A stretch of DNA of 64,000 nt from Gordonia tangerina (GCF_021556435.1 NZ_JAKGCU010000024.1:1-64000), one strand, 5' to 3'; positions 25,918 through 35,124 are shown, numbered from the stretch's first letter. Made by a program: numbers and translations. The notes: generated by a model not told the origin, from the sequence alone.

Positions 25918-26217
25918 CTAGGACCCGCCCGAGGTTTCAGTGCGGCGGCGCAGCCGAGTCGTGAGCTGTGCGTTGAGTTCGGTGAGCACCGCGAGTTTGG
26001 TGTGCAGTTCGGCCAGCGCCATCCGGTCCTCGCCGGACAGTGTCAGTTCGGGATGGGCAGCGCGCCACCAGTTGCGCACGGTGTGCGCGTGCACACCGAT
26101 GTTGTCGGCGACCGTGCCGAATGCCTGGCTGCGGCTGATACCACCGTCGATCAACTGATCGGCGGCACCGACAGCGAGCTCTTTGACCGCGTCGTCGGCG
26201 ACCTCCCCTTTCTTCAT
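25918..26217 (-). CDS. small HTH-containing protein, transfer operon
   Basis: The protein has 99 residues. Helices at about 25-55 (GGISRSQAFGTVADNIGVHAHTVRNWWRAAHPE) form a helix-turn-helix like that of IS3-type transposase OrfA proteins. The C-terminal helix (ALAELHTKLAVLTELNAQLTTRLRRR) is a coiled coil. Its start overlaps the stop of the VirB4-like gene by ATGA. It is probably a regulator or adaptor rather than a transposase, since no OrfB or terminal repeats are present. Confidence 0.65.
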   Translation of the reverse strand: MKKGEVADDAVKELAVGAADQLIDGGISRSQAFGTVADNIGVHAHTVRNWWRAAHPELTLSGEDRMALAELHTKLAVLTELNAQLTTRLRRRTETSGGS

Positions 26218-27980
26218 CGCTGCTCCTGGCCGCTGCGTAGTGAGAATCGCTGGTTGGTGTCGTGAACACCGGAGGACGCTTCGGCCGGGGTGAAGTTGAG
26301 CCGGAACGGGATACCGGGGCGGTCGTCTTCACCGACCTTGAGCATGAAACACCCGGTCCCCGGAGGGGATTGGCGTTGTCCGGCGGTGATCTTCTTGATG
26401 GTCGCCGCCGTGGGCGGCGGTGTCGTCGACCACGAGGTGATCAGGCGTTTCTCGGTGTTGGTGAACGACATGACCCCGCCGAGCCGTTCGAGCTCGTCGG
26501 GACCGACCGGGCCGATGATCTTGGCGCGTGCCCGCTCGATGAACCCCAACGCCTTGTTCACATCGGCCTGAGACTCAAACGAGGCGAGGTCTTTGATGGT
26601 GTGGGTGATCAGGATCAGCGCGGTACCGATCTGCCGGTTGAGTCGGGTCAGCGCGTTGACCTTGTCGACCATGCCCGGTTCGGCGAGCACCTGCCACAAC
26701 TCGTCCATCACCACCAGAAACTGGCGGGGTGCTGACAGCCCGGCATCGGCCAGGGTGTGCGCGGCCTCGACCGCACCGAACCCATCCGACCAGCACGTCA
26801 ACAGGATCGCGGCTTTCAGCTTGGATTGGCCGTCGGGGATTTTGGACACGTCGATACACACCGCGGGCGCATCGACGTCGATCGCTGTGGTGGTCTGGTG
26901 GTTGAACACCTCACCGAGCGGGCCGTCCACGATGGATTTGAGCGCTTGGCGCAGCCGGCGGGTGATGTCGCGGAACTGTTCACGGTCATCGGCACCGGCC
27001 GCGGCCCACAGATCCGGTGGGGACTCGTCGAGAGCGCTGTACATGTCGTGCAACAGCGGCGGATGGTGGTGAGTGAACCCTCCCCCACCCTGCCCGGTGG
27101 GCCGGTACAGGTGGATCAGGATCGCCGAGATGAGGGTTTCTTCGAAGTCGGCGACCACACTGCCGCGGCCGAGTTGGATCAACGCGGTCACCGCCTGTAC
27201 CTGGCGCGAGTGCACCTGATCGCGCACATAGCGGGCCAGGTCCTCGCGGCCGGCGTCGATCAAGGTCGGGATGATCGAGCCGAGCGCGCCCACAGCGAGG
27301 GGGTTGATCTTCGCCGCACCCGGCCCGGCGTCGATGACTTGGCCGGCCACGGCCTGGGTGAGGCCGACGTAGTCGGGTTTCACATCGCCCATGAACAGCA
27401 CGGTGTGGCCTTGGGCCATCGTGCCGGTCGCGATGCGCCGCACCAGCGACGACTTTCCGAACCCGTTGAGCGCCAGGACAAACAAGATCGGCGCGGTGAT
27501 CATGCCGGCATTCATCCACGCCAGCGGATCGAACCCGACGTCCTCGCCGGTGAACAGGTGCGCCCCGACGGGGGTGCCCAGCATCGGGGCGGCGGCACCG
27601 ATGCAATACGGGGAGAGCCCGGCGGTCTGGGTGGTTGTCGCCCGCCATTCCGGTAGCCGCGCGATCGAGGCCATACGCCCGCCACCGGCGCCGACGAACC
27701 CGCGCGGGGTGCGTCCGGGCATGGGTTTGTCCCAGCCCTCGGACTCGATGAGCCGGTCGATCGCGATCTGGCGGCGACGCTGCTCACGCCGCATCTCGCG
27801 GTGCGCCCTCTTCCCGGACCGGCCCGGTAGTGCCATCTGCTCACGCAGCTGCGTCATGCCCGTGACCGACCGCAACCGCACCCCGGCGACCCGCACGAAT
27901 GTTTCGGCGGCCGCGTCGTCGACGGTGAGATCGCTCAACTCGGGGGTGGCGCGATGGCGCGCACCGATCGGCGCGCTCAT
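26214..27980 (-). CDS. VirB4-like conjugation ATPase
   Basis: The protein has 588 residues. The P-loop ILFVLALNGFGKSSLVRR lies at about 165-182, FMGDVKPDYVGLTQAV follows, and Walker B FLVVMDELWQVLAEPG lies at about 416-431 with the downstream LILITHTIKDL sensor region. VirB4-type ATPases drive assembly of the secretion channel at the inner membrane. The N-terminal 150 residues, usually the longer VirB4 N domain, are short here; that role is probably taken by the SCO6880-like protein encoded immediately upstream (27977-29473, ATGA overlap). Confidence 0.88.
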   Translation of the reverse strand: MSAPIGARHRATPELSDLTVDDAAAETFVRVAGVRLRSVTGMTQLREQMALPGRSGKRAHREMRREQRRRQIAIDRLIESEGWDKPMPGRTPRGFVGAGGGRMASIARLPEWRATTTQTAGLSPYCIGAAAPMLGTPVGAHLFTGEDVGFDPLAWMNAGMITAPILFVLALNGFGKSSLVRRIATGTMAQGHTVLFMGDVKPDYVGLTQAVAGQVIDAGPGAAKINPLAVGALGSIIPTLIDAGREDLARYVRDQVHSRQVQAVTALIQLGRGSVVADFEETLISAILIHLYRPTGQGGGGFTHHHPPLLHDMYSALDESPPDLWAAAGADDREQFRDITRRLRQALKSIVDGPLGEVFNHQTTTAIDVDAPAVCIDVSKIPDGQSKLKAAILLTCWSDGFGAVEAAHTLADAGLSAPRQFLVVMDELWQVLAEPGMVDKVNALTRLNRQIGTALILITHTIKDLASFESQADVNKALGFIERARAKIIGPVGPDELERLGGVMSFTNTEKRLITSWSTTPPPTAATIKKITAGQRQSPPGTGCFMLKVGEDDRPGIPFRLNFTPAEASSGVHDTNQRFSLRSGQEQR

Positions 27981-29473
27981 CCGCCGAGCTTTCCGCTGAT
28001 GGAGGCGTATTCGGGCAGGATGGTGCCCATGCCGAGGGACCCGGCGAACGCTGCGGCCTGATAGCCCCAGCAGCGGCGCAACCCGATCCGAGCGGAGTCG
28101 CCCATCGCCTCGATCTCCGAGCGCATGGTGGGCAGGTCAGAACCGGCCGGTACGGTCGCGGTGACCAGCATCCCGAACCGGGTCAGTCCTGCGCCGCGGG
28201 CCTGCTCGGAGCGGGCGGCGTTGGTGTTTTGCACCCGCAACGACGCCGACGCCGACACCACACCCTTCTTGGATTGTTCGGCGGCCAACGCCTCACGGAA
28301 GTCGTTGTCGACGAGCTTGACCGCGTCCGCGGCCGAATGCACTCGGTAGATCAATGCCACGCGTTTGCGGGGCAGGTCCGCGCGCGGTGCCAGCAGCGGC
28401 AGCAGTGTGTCCGAGGGCACCTGACCGGCCGGTGGGGTGCCCATCTCCCACGACACTGAGGTGAACCCGTTGTGCCGGTAGCAATCCCATTCCTCGGTGG
28501 CGGTGATCGGTCCGGCTCCGGTCCACCGCAACTCCTCGCCGTCGGCGGTGCCCGAGATCCGTTCGAGGTCGGCGGTCAGTTCCGGGTTGTAGGCGCGGGT
28601 CGGATACAGCGTCAACTCGCCCGGTGACAGCGCCGAAGCCGCGATACCGGCCTGCGCGGCGGCCACGATCAGCGTCGACAGGCGACGTCCGATCTCGGCT
28701 GCCTGATCGGCGACCTCACGCGAGGATGCCTCGCGCAGCGGTGCGAACGTCAACGTCAGACGCACATCCGAACGCACCCGCGCCGATCCGCGCGTCAGCA
28801 CAGTTTCGGCCATCACTTCCCGCGTGAACGCCGGTGCGTTCGGGTCGGTGATGCGACGTACCTCCGCACCGATGCGCGCACCCGCATCGGGTACCGACTC
28901 CACCACGACCTCGGCGCCGACCGCGCCGCGCGCCGAGCCCAGTCGGGCCAGGAAATCGCCTTGGGCGGCGACCCATTCGTTGATCTGCCACTGATCGACG
29001 CGTTCCTGCCCTTGGGGCTGCACCGCGAGACTGACGGTGAAGTGGTTTTTCGCCGGGTAGTGGATGAGCCCGAAGCGCTGGCCATCGCGCAGCTCGTAGC
29101 CGTACATGTGTGAGCCGGCAGCAATGCCCGGTAGCCGGGCGGTGCCGGGCACCTGCCCGAACACCCCACCTCGGTACACCGTCTGCTTACGCAGCCGCGC
29201 CCAGTTGAATTGCACTCGTAACACCGTCATCTCCCATCCGGTGCGGCCGTCGCGGGAGTAGACCAAAGGGGCCATCCCGACCACGGAGACCGCGATCAAT
29301 ACACCCGTCATCACCAGTGACTGGGTGAACACGAAACAGACAATGATTCCGATGAGCAGGAGGCCGGCGAGTACTGTGACGCCCCAGGTCATCCCGAACA
29401 GGCCCGTGGAGCGGGGACGCTCCCACCGGCCATACAGCAACAACGCATTGCGGTCAGGTGTGGTGGTACTCAT
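27977..29473 (-). CDS. SCO6880 family membrane protein
   Basis: The protein has 498 residues. Two membrane helices (about 27-48 and 50-68) follow a short N-terminus with LLLYGRWERPRSTGLFGMTW, the usual SCO6880-family opening. A cytoplasmic part with no ATPase motif follows, corresponding to the N domain of VirB4/TraC proteins (FGLIHYPAKNHFTVSLAVQPQG; SVVGMAPLVYSRDGRTG before it). In actinobacterial conjugative systems this protein is always paired with the P-loop ATPase, here coupled by ATGA at 27977-27980. Confidence 0.88.
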   Translation of the reverse strand: MSTTTPDRNALLLYGRWERPRSTGLFGMTWGVTVLAGLLLIGIIVCFVFTQSLVMTGVLIAVSVVGMAPLVYSRDGRTGWEMTVLRVQFNWARLRKQTVYRGGVFGQVPGTARLPGIAAGSHMYGYELRDGQRFGLIHYPAKNHFTVSLAVQPQGQERVDQWQINEWVAAQGDFLARLGSARGAVGAEVVVESVPDAGARIGAEVRRITDPNAPAFTREVMAETVLTRGSARVRSDVRLTLTFAPLREASSREVADQAAEIGRRLSTLIVAAAQAGIAASALSPGELTLYPTRAYNPELTADLERISGTADGEELRWTGAGPITATEEWDCYRHNGFTSVSWEMGTPPAGQVPSDTLLPLLAPRADLPRKRVALIYRVHSAADAVKLVDNDFREALAAEQSKKGVVSASASLRVQNTNAARSEQARGAGLTRFGMLVTATVPAGSDLPTMRSEIEAMGDSARIGLRRCWGYQAAAFAGSLGMGTILPEYASISGKLGG

Positions 29474-30951
29474 CGCAACCCTCCATCTGCGGACATGCCG
29501 TCATCGGCACCGTCGAAGAAGTTCTCTGCCGCCTGCGACATGACCCCACTGGTGCCCATCGCGTCACTGGCGGCCGAGAACCGGTTGCTCGCGCCACCCG
29601 ATGAGCTGGCTTCGGGCATTGCCGCGGTGGACGGGACTGTGGAGGTCGCCGCCATCGACCCGCCACCGGAGCGGGCACCACCCCAGGAGCCCGAACCTCC
29701 CCCGGCAGCCGGGCCACCGCCACCACTCATGGCCGCCGACGACATCCGCGCTACGCCACCGCCTCCAGCCGAACCGCCGCCCGCCGCGGCACCGGCAGGC
29801 CCGGAACCGCCGCTGACCCCTGCGGCGCCGGTCGCGCCTGCAGCGCCGGCGGTCGAGGCCGCGCCGCCGGCCCCGGCACCACCGGCGGCCAGGGTGCCGC
29901 CGGCGGCGACCACACCAGCGGCCATCATTCCGGCCTGCATCCCCGATCCGCCCGACATCGACAGCCCGGCCGAGACGAGTTTCATCATCATCGGCAGCAT
30001 CAACGCCGACAGGAACAGCAGGATGAACCCGTAGAACACCTCCTCGGCCGACGGGTCGTCGGAGTCGCCGGCCAGGGTGAAGGCGACCACGAAACACCCG
30101 GAGGCGACCAGCTTCCACAGCAGCAGCGCCAGCACCCACCGCACGGTGCGCGAGTAGGCCGCTTTGCCCAGTTCGGTGCCCGAGGCCGCTCCGATGATCG
30201 GGATGTAGGCGGTGACGAGGATCAACATCGCCTGGCGCACCACCAACACCACGGCCTGAAAGACCGCCCCGAGAGCGCCGAGAATCCCGACGATCAGCAA
30301 GAACCCGGTCGCCATCCCGGAGCTGCCGGTGAGGACTTCCACGTTGACGATCCGAGCGATGACCTTCGCGGCGTCACCGTCGGTCACCGACCCCAGCCAC
30401 GCCACCGACAGCGCGTCGACCGCCACCGACAAGGCGGTGAGGAACCCACCGAACACCCACGCCCCGATCACCGCCCGCGACAACGCGTGGAACTGCTCTT
30501 CACCGGCGGCATACACGGCGTGGCGTTTGGCCAGCATCAGCCGCACCCCGCCCACCACGATCGACAGGGCCATGAAAATCAGCTGCAACCGCAAGGTGAG
30601 GTCTTTGACCTTCTGGATGGCGCTGTACTGCGCTGCTTCCGGTGTCGGTACCCGCACAAACCACGTCAGCACCAGCGTCATCGCCGACCCGGTGCCCTGC
30701 AGGATCGACTTCACAATCCCTTTGAAGCCGCTGCTGGCTGCGTCGTCGATGGCGTCGCTGGCCGCATCTGCCGCCGCCGACCCCACCCCGCACACACCGG
30801 GAAGGACGAGGTTGCCTGCCGCGCATGCCACATCGCCGACAGGATCGGCGGCCGCGGGCGATGCCGGCGCGATCGCGCTCACACCGACCGCGATCAGTAC
30901 TGCCACCAGGGCAGCGACGATCAGCCGTCGCAGCCGGGTCAGTCGACCCAC
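29470..30951 (-). CDS. TrbL/VirB6-like channel membrane protein
   Basis: The protein has 493 residues. A signal sequence lies at about 12-33 and at least six membrane helices between about 85 and 310 (for example LTLRLQLIFMALSIVVGGVRLML and ATGFLLIVGILGALGAVFQAVVLVV). A long Gly/Ala/Ser-rich low-complexity tail follows (about 335-493). Topology and position fit TrbL/VirB6, the polytopic core of the inner-membrane channel. The final part contains a short conserved-looking stretch with SQAAENFFDGADDGM. It overlaps the SCO6880 gene by ATGA. Confidence 0.8.
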   Translation of the reverse strand: MGRLTRLRRLIVAALVAVLIAVGVSAIAPASPAAADPVGDVACAAGNLVLPGVCGVGSAAADAASDAIDDAASSGFKGIVKSILQGTGSAMTLVLTWFVRVPTPEAAQYSAIQKVKDLTLRLQLIFMALSIVVGGVRLMLAKRHAVYAAGEEQFHALSRAVIGAWVFGGFLTALSVAVDALSVAWLGSVTDGDAAKVIARIVNVEVLTGSSGMATGFLLIVGILGALGAVFQAVVLVVRQAMLILVTAYIPIIGAASGTELGKAAYSRTVRWVLALLLWKLVASGCFVVAFTLAGDSDDPSAEEVFYGFILLFLSALMLPMMMKLVSAGLSMSGGSGMQAGMMAAGVVAAGGTLAAGGAGAGGAASTAGAAGATGAAGVSGGSGPAGAAAGGGSAGGGGVARMSSAAMSGGGGPAAGGGSGSWGGARSGGGSMAATSTVPSTAAMPEASSSGGASNRFSAASDAMGTSGVMSQAAENFFDGADDGMSADGGLR

Positions 30952-31787
30952 GGCGTCATTCCTGCGATCGAGTCCCGGTATTCGGGGCGGCCGGGGCTCT
31001 CGGTGGTGATAATGAGCTTCCAGGTGCCCTCGTCCCAGGTGAGGTTCAGTGTCGACACCGCGTACGCCCCCGACGGGTGGTCGTCGGTGTACACCGGGCC
31101 CGCAGCGACGCGCACCGTGGCGAACGACGGTGAAAACCGTGTCACTGTGACGCCCTGCATCGTGCCGCCGGCTAACTCCGGATTGTCCAGAGCGACTTGG
31201 CGCACCGGACGCGATGAGCTGACTTCGTTTCGGATCACCTGTGGGTCACCCGAGACGAGTGTGTTCTCGACGGTCATCGACGGCTCGTCGGGTGCCCCCA
31301 GTAACAGGGCCAGGATCGAGATGCCGGCCAGGGCCGCACCCTGCGGTGTGCGCGACCACCCCTGGGGAATGCCATCGGTGATGGTGGAGGGTCCGTCGCT
31401 GGTCGAGAACGGCACGACCGGCAGATCGTAGAGTTTCTCCCAGATCAGGCCGGCCGGGGCGTCGTTGCGATCGGTGGGGGTGCGCGCGTTTTGGGGAAGC
31501 AGCTCGCCGGCTGGGTTGGCGGGCAGCTGCACCGGATGGCCTAGTTTGTCCACCGTTGTGCCGGTGAACCCCGACCCGCCGTCTGGCGTGCTCGCCGACG
31601 CAGGCGCGCTGGCTGTGGGTGCGGTGACCGGCGGGCCATCCGATGTGCTGGAGTCGCCCCGGTTGAGGACGAGGACCACCGCGGTGGCCACGACAACCAC
31701 CACGACCACGACCGCAGCGATGATCCACCCGCGCCGCGGCATCGGCGCGGGGTCGCTGGTCGGGAACACAGACTTGTTGTCACTCAT
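30939..31787 (-). CDS. bitopic transfer protein, VirB8/TcpC-like topology
   Basis: The protein has 282 residues from the ATG at 31787. A short cytoplasmic N-terminus precedes a Val-rich membrane helix (about 21-42, IIAAVVVVVVVVATAVVLVL). A Thr/Ser/Ala linker and an extracytoplasmic domain with LDNPELAGGTMQGVTVTRFS and STLNLTWDEGTWKLIITTES, an NTF2-like alpha-beta cone pattern, complete it. Such proteins form the periplasmic-side ring of the channel. It overlaps the TrbL-like gene by 13 bases and shares its first base with the stop of the lipoprotein gene. Confidence 0.75.
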   Translation of the reverse strand: MSDNKSVFPTSDPAPMPRRGWIIAAVVVVVVVVATAVVLVLNRGDSSTSDGPPVTAPTASAPASASTPDGGSGFTGTTVDKLGHPVQLPANPAGELLPQNARTPTDRNDAPAGLIWEKLYDLPVVPFSTSDGPSTITDGIPQGWSRTPQGAALAGISILALLLGAPDEPSMTVENTLVSGDPQVIRNEVSSSRPVRQVALDNPELAGGTMQGVTVTRFSPSFATVRVAAGPVYTDDHPSGAYAVSTLNLTWDEGTWKLIITTESPGRPEYRDSIAGMTPWVD

Positions 31788-32398
31788 CAGCACTGGCCTT
31801 TCAGCGTGATCATCGACGCCGGCAGCGTGTCGATCGCGGTCACTGGAGCGGTCTGTGCGGAGGGGTCGGGCAGCTGGAGTTGCCAGTCGCCGCCCGCGCT
31901 CCACACCACGCTCGCGGCGTTGGCGGTCAGCGAGTTGTCGCGTTGGCGGGTCACGATCGACACGTCCGCGCGTTGCGGGGTGTAGCGGGTCATCTCATAT
32001 CCACAGATGCGTGGCGCATCGGCGGCGGGCGCGGTGATCGAGAGCCGGACCCGATTGACCGCCCAGGCGTCACGGGCCGCGCCGGGTGCGATGAGGTGAT
32101 CGGCGACCGTGCCCCACTGGTCATCGGCGGCCACGCTCATCCGGACCGTGGCGTTGATCGCGGCCAGCGCCGCACCGGGACCGTTATGGTCGAACCCGTG
32201 CGGCGCCGCGATCGGGATGGTGGTGTGCGGGCCTTGATCGGCGATCGGGATGGACATGCCCTGAAATGCTTTCCACGACAGGCCCGTCGGCGGTGCAGTC
32301 GGCGCGACGCCGGTGATCGAGTCGCCCGGATCGGTCGGCGGTCCGTCGCTACCGCATCCGGCGAGTACTACCGCCGCGGCCAGCGCCGCTGCGGTCAG
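31787..32398 (-). CDS. lipoprotein, transfer operon, unusual start
   Basis: This is a lipoprotein of about 203 residues. A hydrophobic signal ends in the lipobox VVLAGC. An extracytoplasmic domain with TTIPIAAPHGFDHNGPGAALAAINATV and ADVSIVTRQRDNSLTANAASVVW follows, resembling other substrate-like or NTF2-like transfer lipoproteins. No ATG, GTG or TTG lies between the end of the preceding gene and the signal. A CTG at 32398 overlaps that gene's stop (CTGA) and is my tentative start. Longer starts up to 32644 would overlap the membrane protein gene fully. A start at a downstream ATG would lose the signal. Confidence 0.65.
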   Translation of the reverse strand: MTAAALAAAVVLAGCGSDGPPTDPGDSITGVAPTAPPTGLSWKAFQGMSIPIADQGPHTTIPIAAPHGFDHNGPGAALAAINATVRMSVAADDQWGTVADHLIAPGAARDAWAVNRVRLSITAPAADAPRICGYEMTRYTPQRADVSIVTRQRDNSLTANAASVVWSAGGDWQLQLPDPSAQTAPVTAIDTLPASMITLKGQC

Positions 32399-32622
32399 GA
32401 CAGCAACGCCCCGGCGATCGCGCCCGAGGACGCGACGAGAACGACGCCGATCAGCTGGCCGACGAGGTTGTCGATCCCGACGTCGCCGCGTTCCTGGCGC
32501 TTGGCCTGCCAGAACAGTGCGCCGATCCAGATCAGGCGTCCCACCGCGAGTAGGCACGCCATCCACGCCACCCACCCCAATACCTGCTCGAGACGGGCAT
32601 AGGCCAATTCTTCGGCTTGCAT
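32395..32622 (-). CDS. small two-span membrane protein, transfer operon
   Basis: The protein has 75 residues. The ATG at 32622 was chosen over the TTG at 32628. Two membrane helices lie at about 17-38 (WVAWMACLLAVGRLIWIGALFW) and 53-74, with a short charged loop (QAKRQERGD). It resembles small VirB2/VirB3-type subunits in size and topology, but sequence does not decide. Its stop codon overlaps the presumed start of the lipoprotein gene. Confidence 0.7.
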   Translation of the reverse strand: MQAEELAYARLEQVLGWVAWMACLLAVGRLIWIGALFWQAKRQERGDVGIDNLVGQLIGVVLVASSGAIAGALLS

Positions 32623-32699
32623 GGGCAATTCCGTTCTCTGTCATAGCTGTTCAACTTTCCAGACGACTCGGGCTGAGATGTACGGGTGGGCCGTCCCGG

Positions 32700-32984
32700 T
32701 CAGACGATGGCTCCGACCAGCCCCCCGGCCATCGCCATTACCACGCAACCCGCACACGTCCAGGCGACGCTGGTCGCTGCGTCGTTGCTGGCGGTGCCCT
32801 GTTTCCGCTCATAGCCGAATTTGGCGCCGTTGTAGATGAGCGCGACCACGGCGGCGACCATGCCGATCCAGCCGCCCCAGGACACGATGTTGAGCAGCTT
32901 GTCCGAGCCGGGGGGTGCGGTCGGGTTGACGGTGATGGGGTCGGCGGCGAGGTAGATCAGGGTTGTCAGGTGGTGCGGTGTCAT
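32700..32984 (-). CDS. small membrane protein, possible VirB2-like subunit
   Basis: The protein has 94 residues; AAAAGGGAAG precedes the ATG. Two membrane helices lie at about 36-52 (GGWIGMVAAVVALIYNGAKFG) and 70-92 (VAWTCAGCVVMAMAGGLVGAIV), with a basic loop between. The layout (short N-terminal segment, two helices, small size, location beside channel genes) matches VirB2/TrbC pilin-like subunits of Gram-positive elements. The assignment is by topology only. Confidence 0.7.
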   Translation of the reverse strand: MTPHHLTTLIYLAADPITVNPTAPPGSDKLLNIVSWGGWIGMVAAVVALIYNGAKFGYERKQGTASNDAATSVAWTCAGCVVMAMAGGLVGAIV

Positions 32985-33055
32985 GAGCGTCTTCCCTTTT
33001 GTTGGTGAGGTCCTGACCTCGCGGGTGCGTGGTCAGCGGTCGCAGGCGGTATCGG

Positions 33056-33646
33056 CTAGTGGCGGTAGCGGGTGGTGACGGTGGCGACGATGTCGGCGCC
33101 GGTGGTGCAGACCGTCAGGGGCGGACCGGCCGCGAGGTTGCTGTGCTTTTTGTCCGGCAGCGGCGAGGTGGGCAGCCACGGCGCGATCGCATCGCGGCGT
33201 GCCAGCATGAGTTCCTCGATCCACGGCACCCACCAGCAGTGATCGACCAGCTCGCCGATCGTCGCCGCGTAGCGGTTGACCTCTTTCGGGATGCGGCCGG
33301 GTCTCGGTGGGGTCCAGACGATCCCGAACACATCGAGCCCGTCGGGGCCTGCGTCGCCGCGCAGCCGCGCCGCGGCGTCATCGATACCGGCCATCGACAG
33401 CCGCGCCACGAGCACACACCACTGGGTGGTCTCTGGATTGGCCGGCCAGCGGGTATCGGAGTCGGCGGCCGGCCCCCACATCCGGGCCAGGGTGGTGGTG
33501 CCCACTCCCCCGCTGGCGCCGACGAGTGCGAATAGTGGCGGCAGATCGTGGCCCGAGGTCAACGGGTCACACCGCCACTCCCGCGGCCAGGCCACCACGT
33601 CGGGGGGCATCGGTGCGGCGACGGTGTTGTCGTGATCGGTCATCAC
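33056..33646 (-). CDS. DUF6668-like protein with altered P-loop
   Basis: The protein has 196 residues. After FALVGASGGVGTTTLARMWG (about 40-59), the fold follows ParA/MinD-type P-loop proteins with LDVFGIVWTPPRPGRIPKEV. The loop reads GGVGTTT where active ATPases have GGxGKTT, so the nucleotide-binding Lys is replaced by Thr. This looks like the DUF6668 family found in actinobacterial transfer operons. It is soluble and probably cytoplasmic. It overlaps the upstream gene by ATGA. A structural or regulatory role without ATP hydrolysis is likely (inference). Confidence 0.7.
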   Translation of the reverse strand: MMTDHDNTVAAPMPPDVVAWPREWRCDPLTSGHDLPPLFALVGASGGVGTTTLARMWGPAADSDTRWPANPETTQWCVLVARLSMAGIDDAAARLRGDAGPDGLDVFGIVWTPPRPGRIPKEVNRYAATIGELVDHCWWVPWIEELMLARRDAIAPWLPTSPLPDKKHSNLAAGPPLTVCTTGADIVATVTTRYRH

Positions 33647-34557
33647 GGCTGGGTCCCTTCCTCGGCGACGATGGCGTCCACGACCCAGGTGGTGGGCGTG
33701 GGCGCGGAGACGTAGAACGTGTCGGTCGACATCGGTTGCGGGTCACCGTCATCACCGACCCGGCCGGTCACCGTGACCCGCAGACGGGCCGGAGATTCGG
33801 TGGCGGTGATCTGGGCGCACCACTGCACCTGTGCGGCGGGCAGTCCGGCAATCCAGGTGCGCAGCTCGCCGAGGGTGGGAGCCGGAGCCGAGGTCGCCAT
33901 CACCGCACGGGCGGCCGCCGGTGAGCGCTGATCGAGCAGCGCGGACACAAACGCCGCGACCGCTGACTGTGGGGAATCGGCCGCACCCCCAGTGTCGACG
34001 GTGGTGACATCACCGTCGACACCGACCGGACACCACGCACTGACCGGTGTCCGACCAGCCGACGGGGTGGGCTCGGTCGGCCACACCGCGGCGGCCACGA
34101 CACCTACCACCGTGGCTGTGACCGCCACGACGCCGGCAACGATCGCCGCGCGGCGCATCGTGCGGCGCCGAACGCTGCGGCGGCGGCCGTCCGCGAGTAG
34201 CGCAGTGAGAGCATCCGACTCAGGCTCGGTGGGGGCATCGGCCCCGGTCCATGCCTGGCTCAGATCCCCGTTCGGCAGTGCGGTGGTAGCCGGAAACTGT
34301 TCGGGCACTGCGTCGGTGAGAACATCGTGAGATGCAGCATCCTCGACAGGTGCACTCGATGGTGCCGGGGTGTGCGCGGTCGGGGCGGGAATGGCGGCAT
34401 GATGCGGGTTCCACAGGTCGAGAGCTTCGGCACCGGCACCGCTGTTGATGTGTAGCTTCTGTGCTGATGTGTCAGTGACCGATGTGTCAGTGGCCTCGGT
34501 CCGATCAGCGGCGTCGCTGTGATCGGGGGTGATCCACGCCCATCGGTTGTCGGTCAC
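33643..34557 (-). CDS. bitopic transfer protein with extracytoplasmic NTF2-like domain
   Basis: The protein has 304 residues. A cytoplasmic segment of about 135 residues is rich in Ala/Pro/Asp and disordered, then basic (RRRSVRRRTMRR). A membrane helix lies at about 138-162 (AAIVAGVVAVTATVVGVVAAAVW). An outer domain with AVAAFVSALLDQRSPAAARAV and PARLRVTVTGRVGDDGD follows. Topology matches TcpC/VirB8-type channel proteins. Start and stop overlap the neighbours by four bases. Confidence 0.7.
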   Translation of the reverse strand: MTDNRWAWITPDHSDAADRTEATDTSVTDTSAQKLHINSGAGAEALDLWNPHHAAIPAPTAHTPAPSSAPVEDAASHDVLTDAVPEQFPATTALPNGDLSQAWTGADAPTEPESDALTALLADGRRRSVRRRTMRRAAIVAGVVAVTATVVGVVAAAVWPTEPTPSAGRTPVSAWCPVGVDGDVTTVDTGGAADSPQSAVAAFVSALLDQRSPAAARAVMATSAPAPTLGELRTWIAGLPAAQVQWCAQITATESPARLRVTVTGRVGDDGDPQPMSTDTFYVSAPTPTTWVVDAIVAEEGTQP

Positions 34558-35114
34558 TGGTCGACCTCCCCGGTGAGTCGGATCTGGCCTGCTGCCCCGG
34601 TGGTGGTGGCGCGCACCTTGTACTGCGCGGGCGGGGCGGCCGGTGGCTGATAGTCGAGGGTGGCCAGCACTGTTGTGGCATCGGTCTGCCGCATCCGCAG
34701 GCAGTAGGTCGTACCGGCCGGGAACCCGTCGAATGCTGCCTCGATCAGTGCGGGGCTGCCCATGGATTGTCCGGGCGCCACTGCCGCGGCTACCTGGGAG
34801 GGATCGCGGGTGGTGATGACCGCGTGGTGGTAGGCGGCGACCGCGTCGATCGGTGTGTCGTGTCCCCCGGCATCGCGGGTGACTGTTTCGCCTGGCTCTG
34901 CCGATGACCGATCGCAGGTGATCGGGCTGATAGCGGGCAGCGCCGGCAATGTCGGCGACTGATCGGCAGCGAACTCATCGATCGAGACAGACGAGGTCTG
35001 TGAGCAGCCCGCGGCGATAGTCGCCGCTGCCACGAGAGCCGTGCACACCACCAGCGCCCGGTGTGTCGCCGGGCGGCGGCGGTGCGCGGGGATGGTGGTG
35101 TGCACGTAGGTCAT
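34554..35114 (-). CDS. lipoprotein, transfer operon
   Basis: The protein has 186 residues: a basic N-terminus (HRRRPATHR), a hydrophobic stretch and the lipobox IAAGC at about residue 36. The mature part has PIDAVAAYHHAVITTRDPSQVAAAV and TYCLRMRQTDATTVLATLDY, again an NTF2-like pattern. It overlaps the following gene by ATGA. It is probably surface-exposed and part of the same outer complex as the proteins at 24074 and 31787. Confidence 0.75.
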   Translation of the reverse strand: MTYVHTTIPAHRRRPATHRALVVCTALVAAATIAAGCSQTSSVSIDEFAADQSPTLPALPAISPITCDRSSAEPGETVTRDAGGHDTPIDAVAAYHHAVITTRDPSQVAAAVAPGQSMGSPALIEAAFDGFPAGTTYCLRMRQTDATTVLATLDYQPPAAPPAQYKVRATTTGAAGQIRLTGEVDQ

Positions 35115-35124
35115 TGCGGTGGTG

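Noticed and set aside
25918..26217. Insertion sequence (IS3 OrfA-like HTH)
   Set aside because: No OrfB, no terminal inverted repeats or target duplication, and the gene is translationally coupled to its neighbour in the transfer operon.
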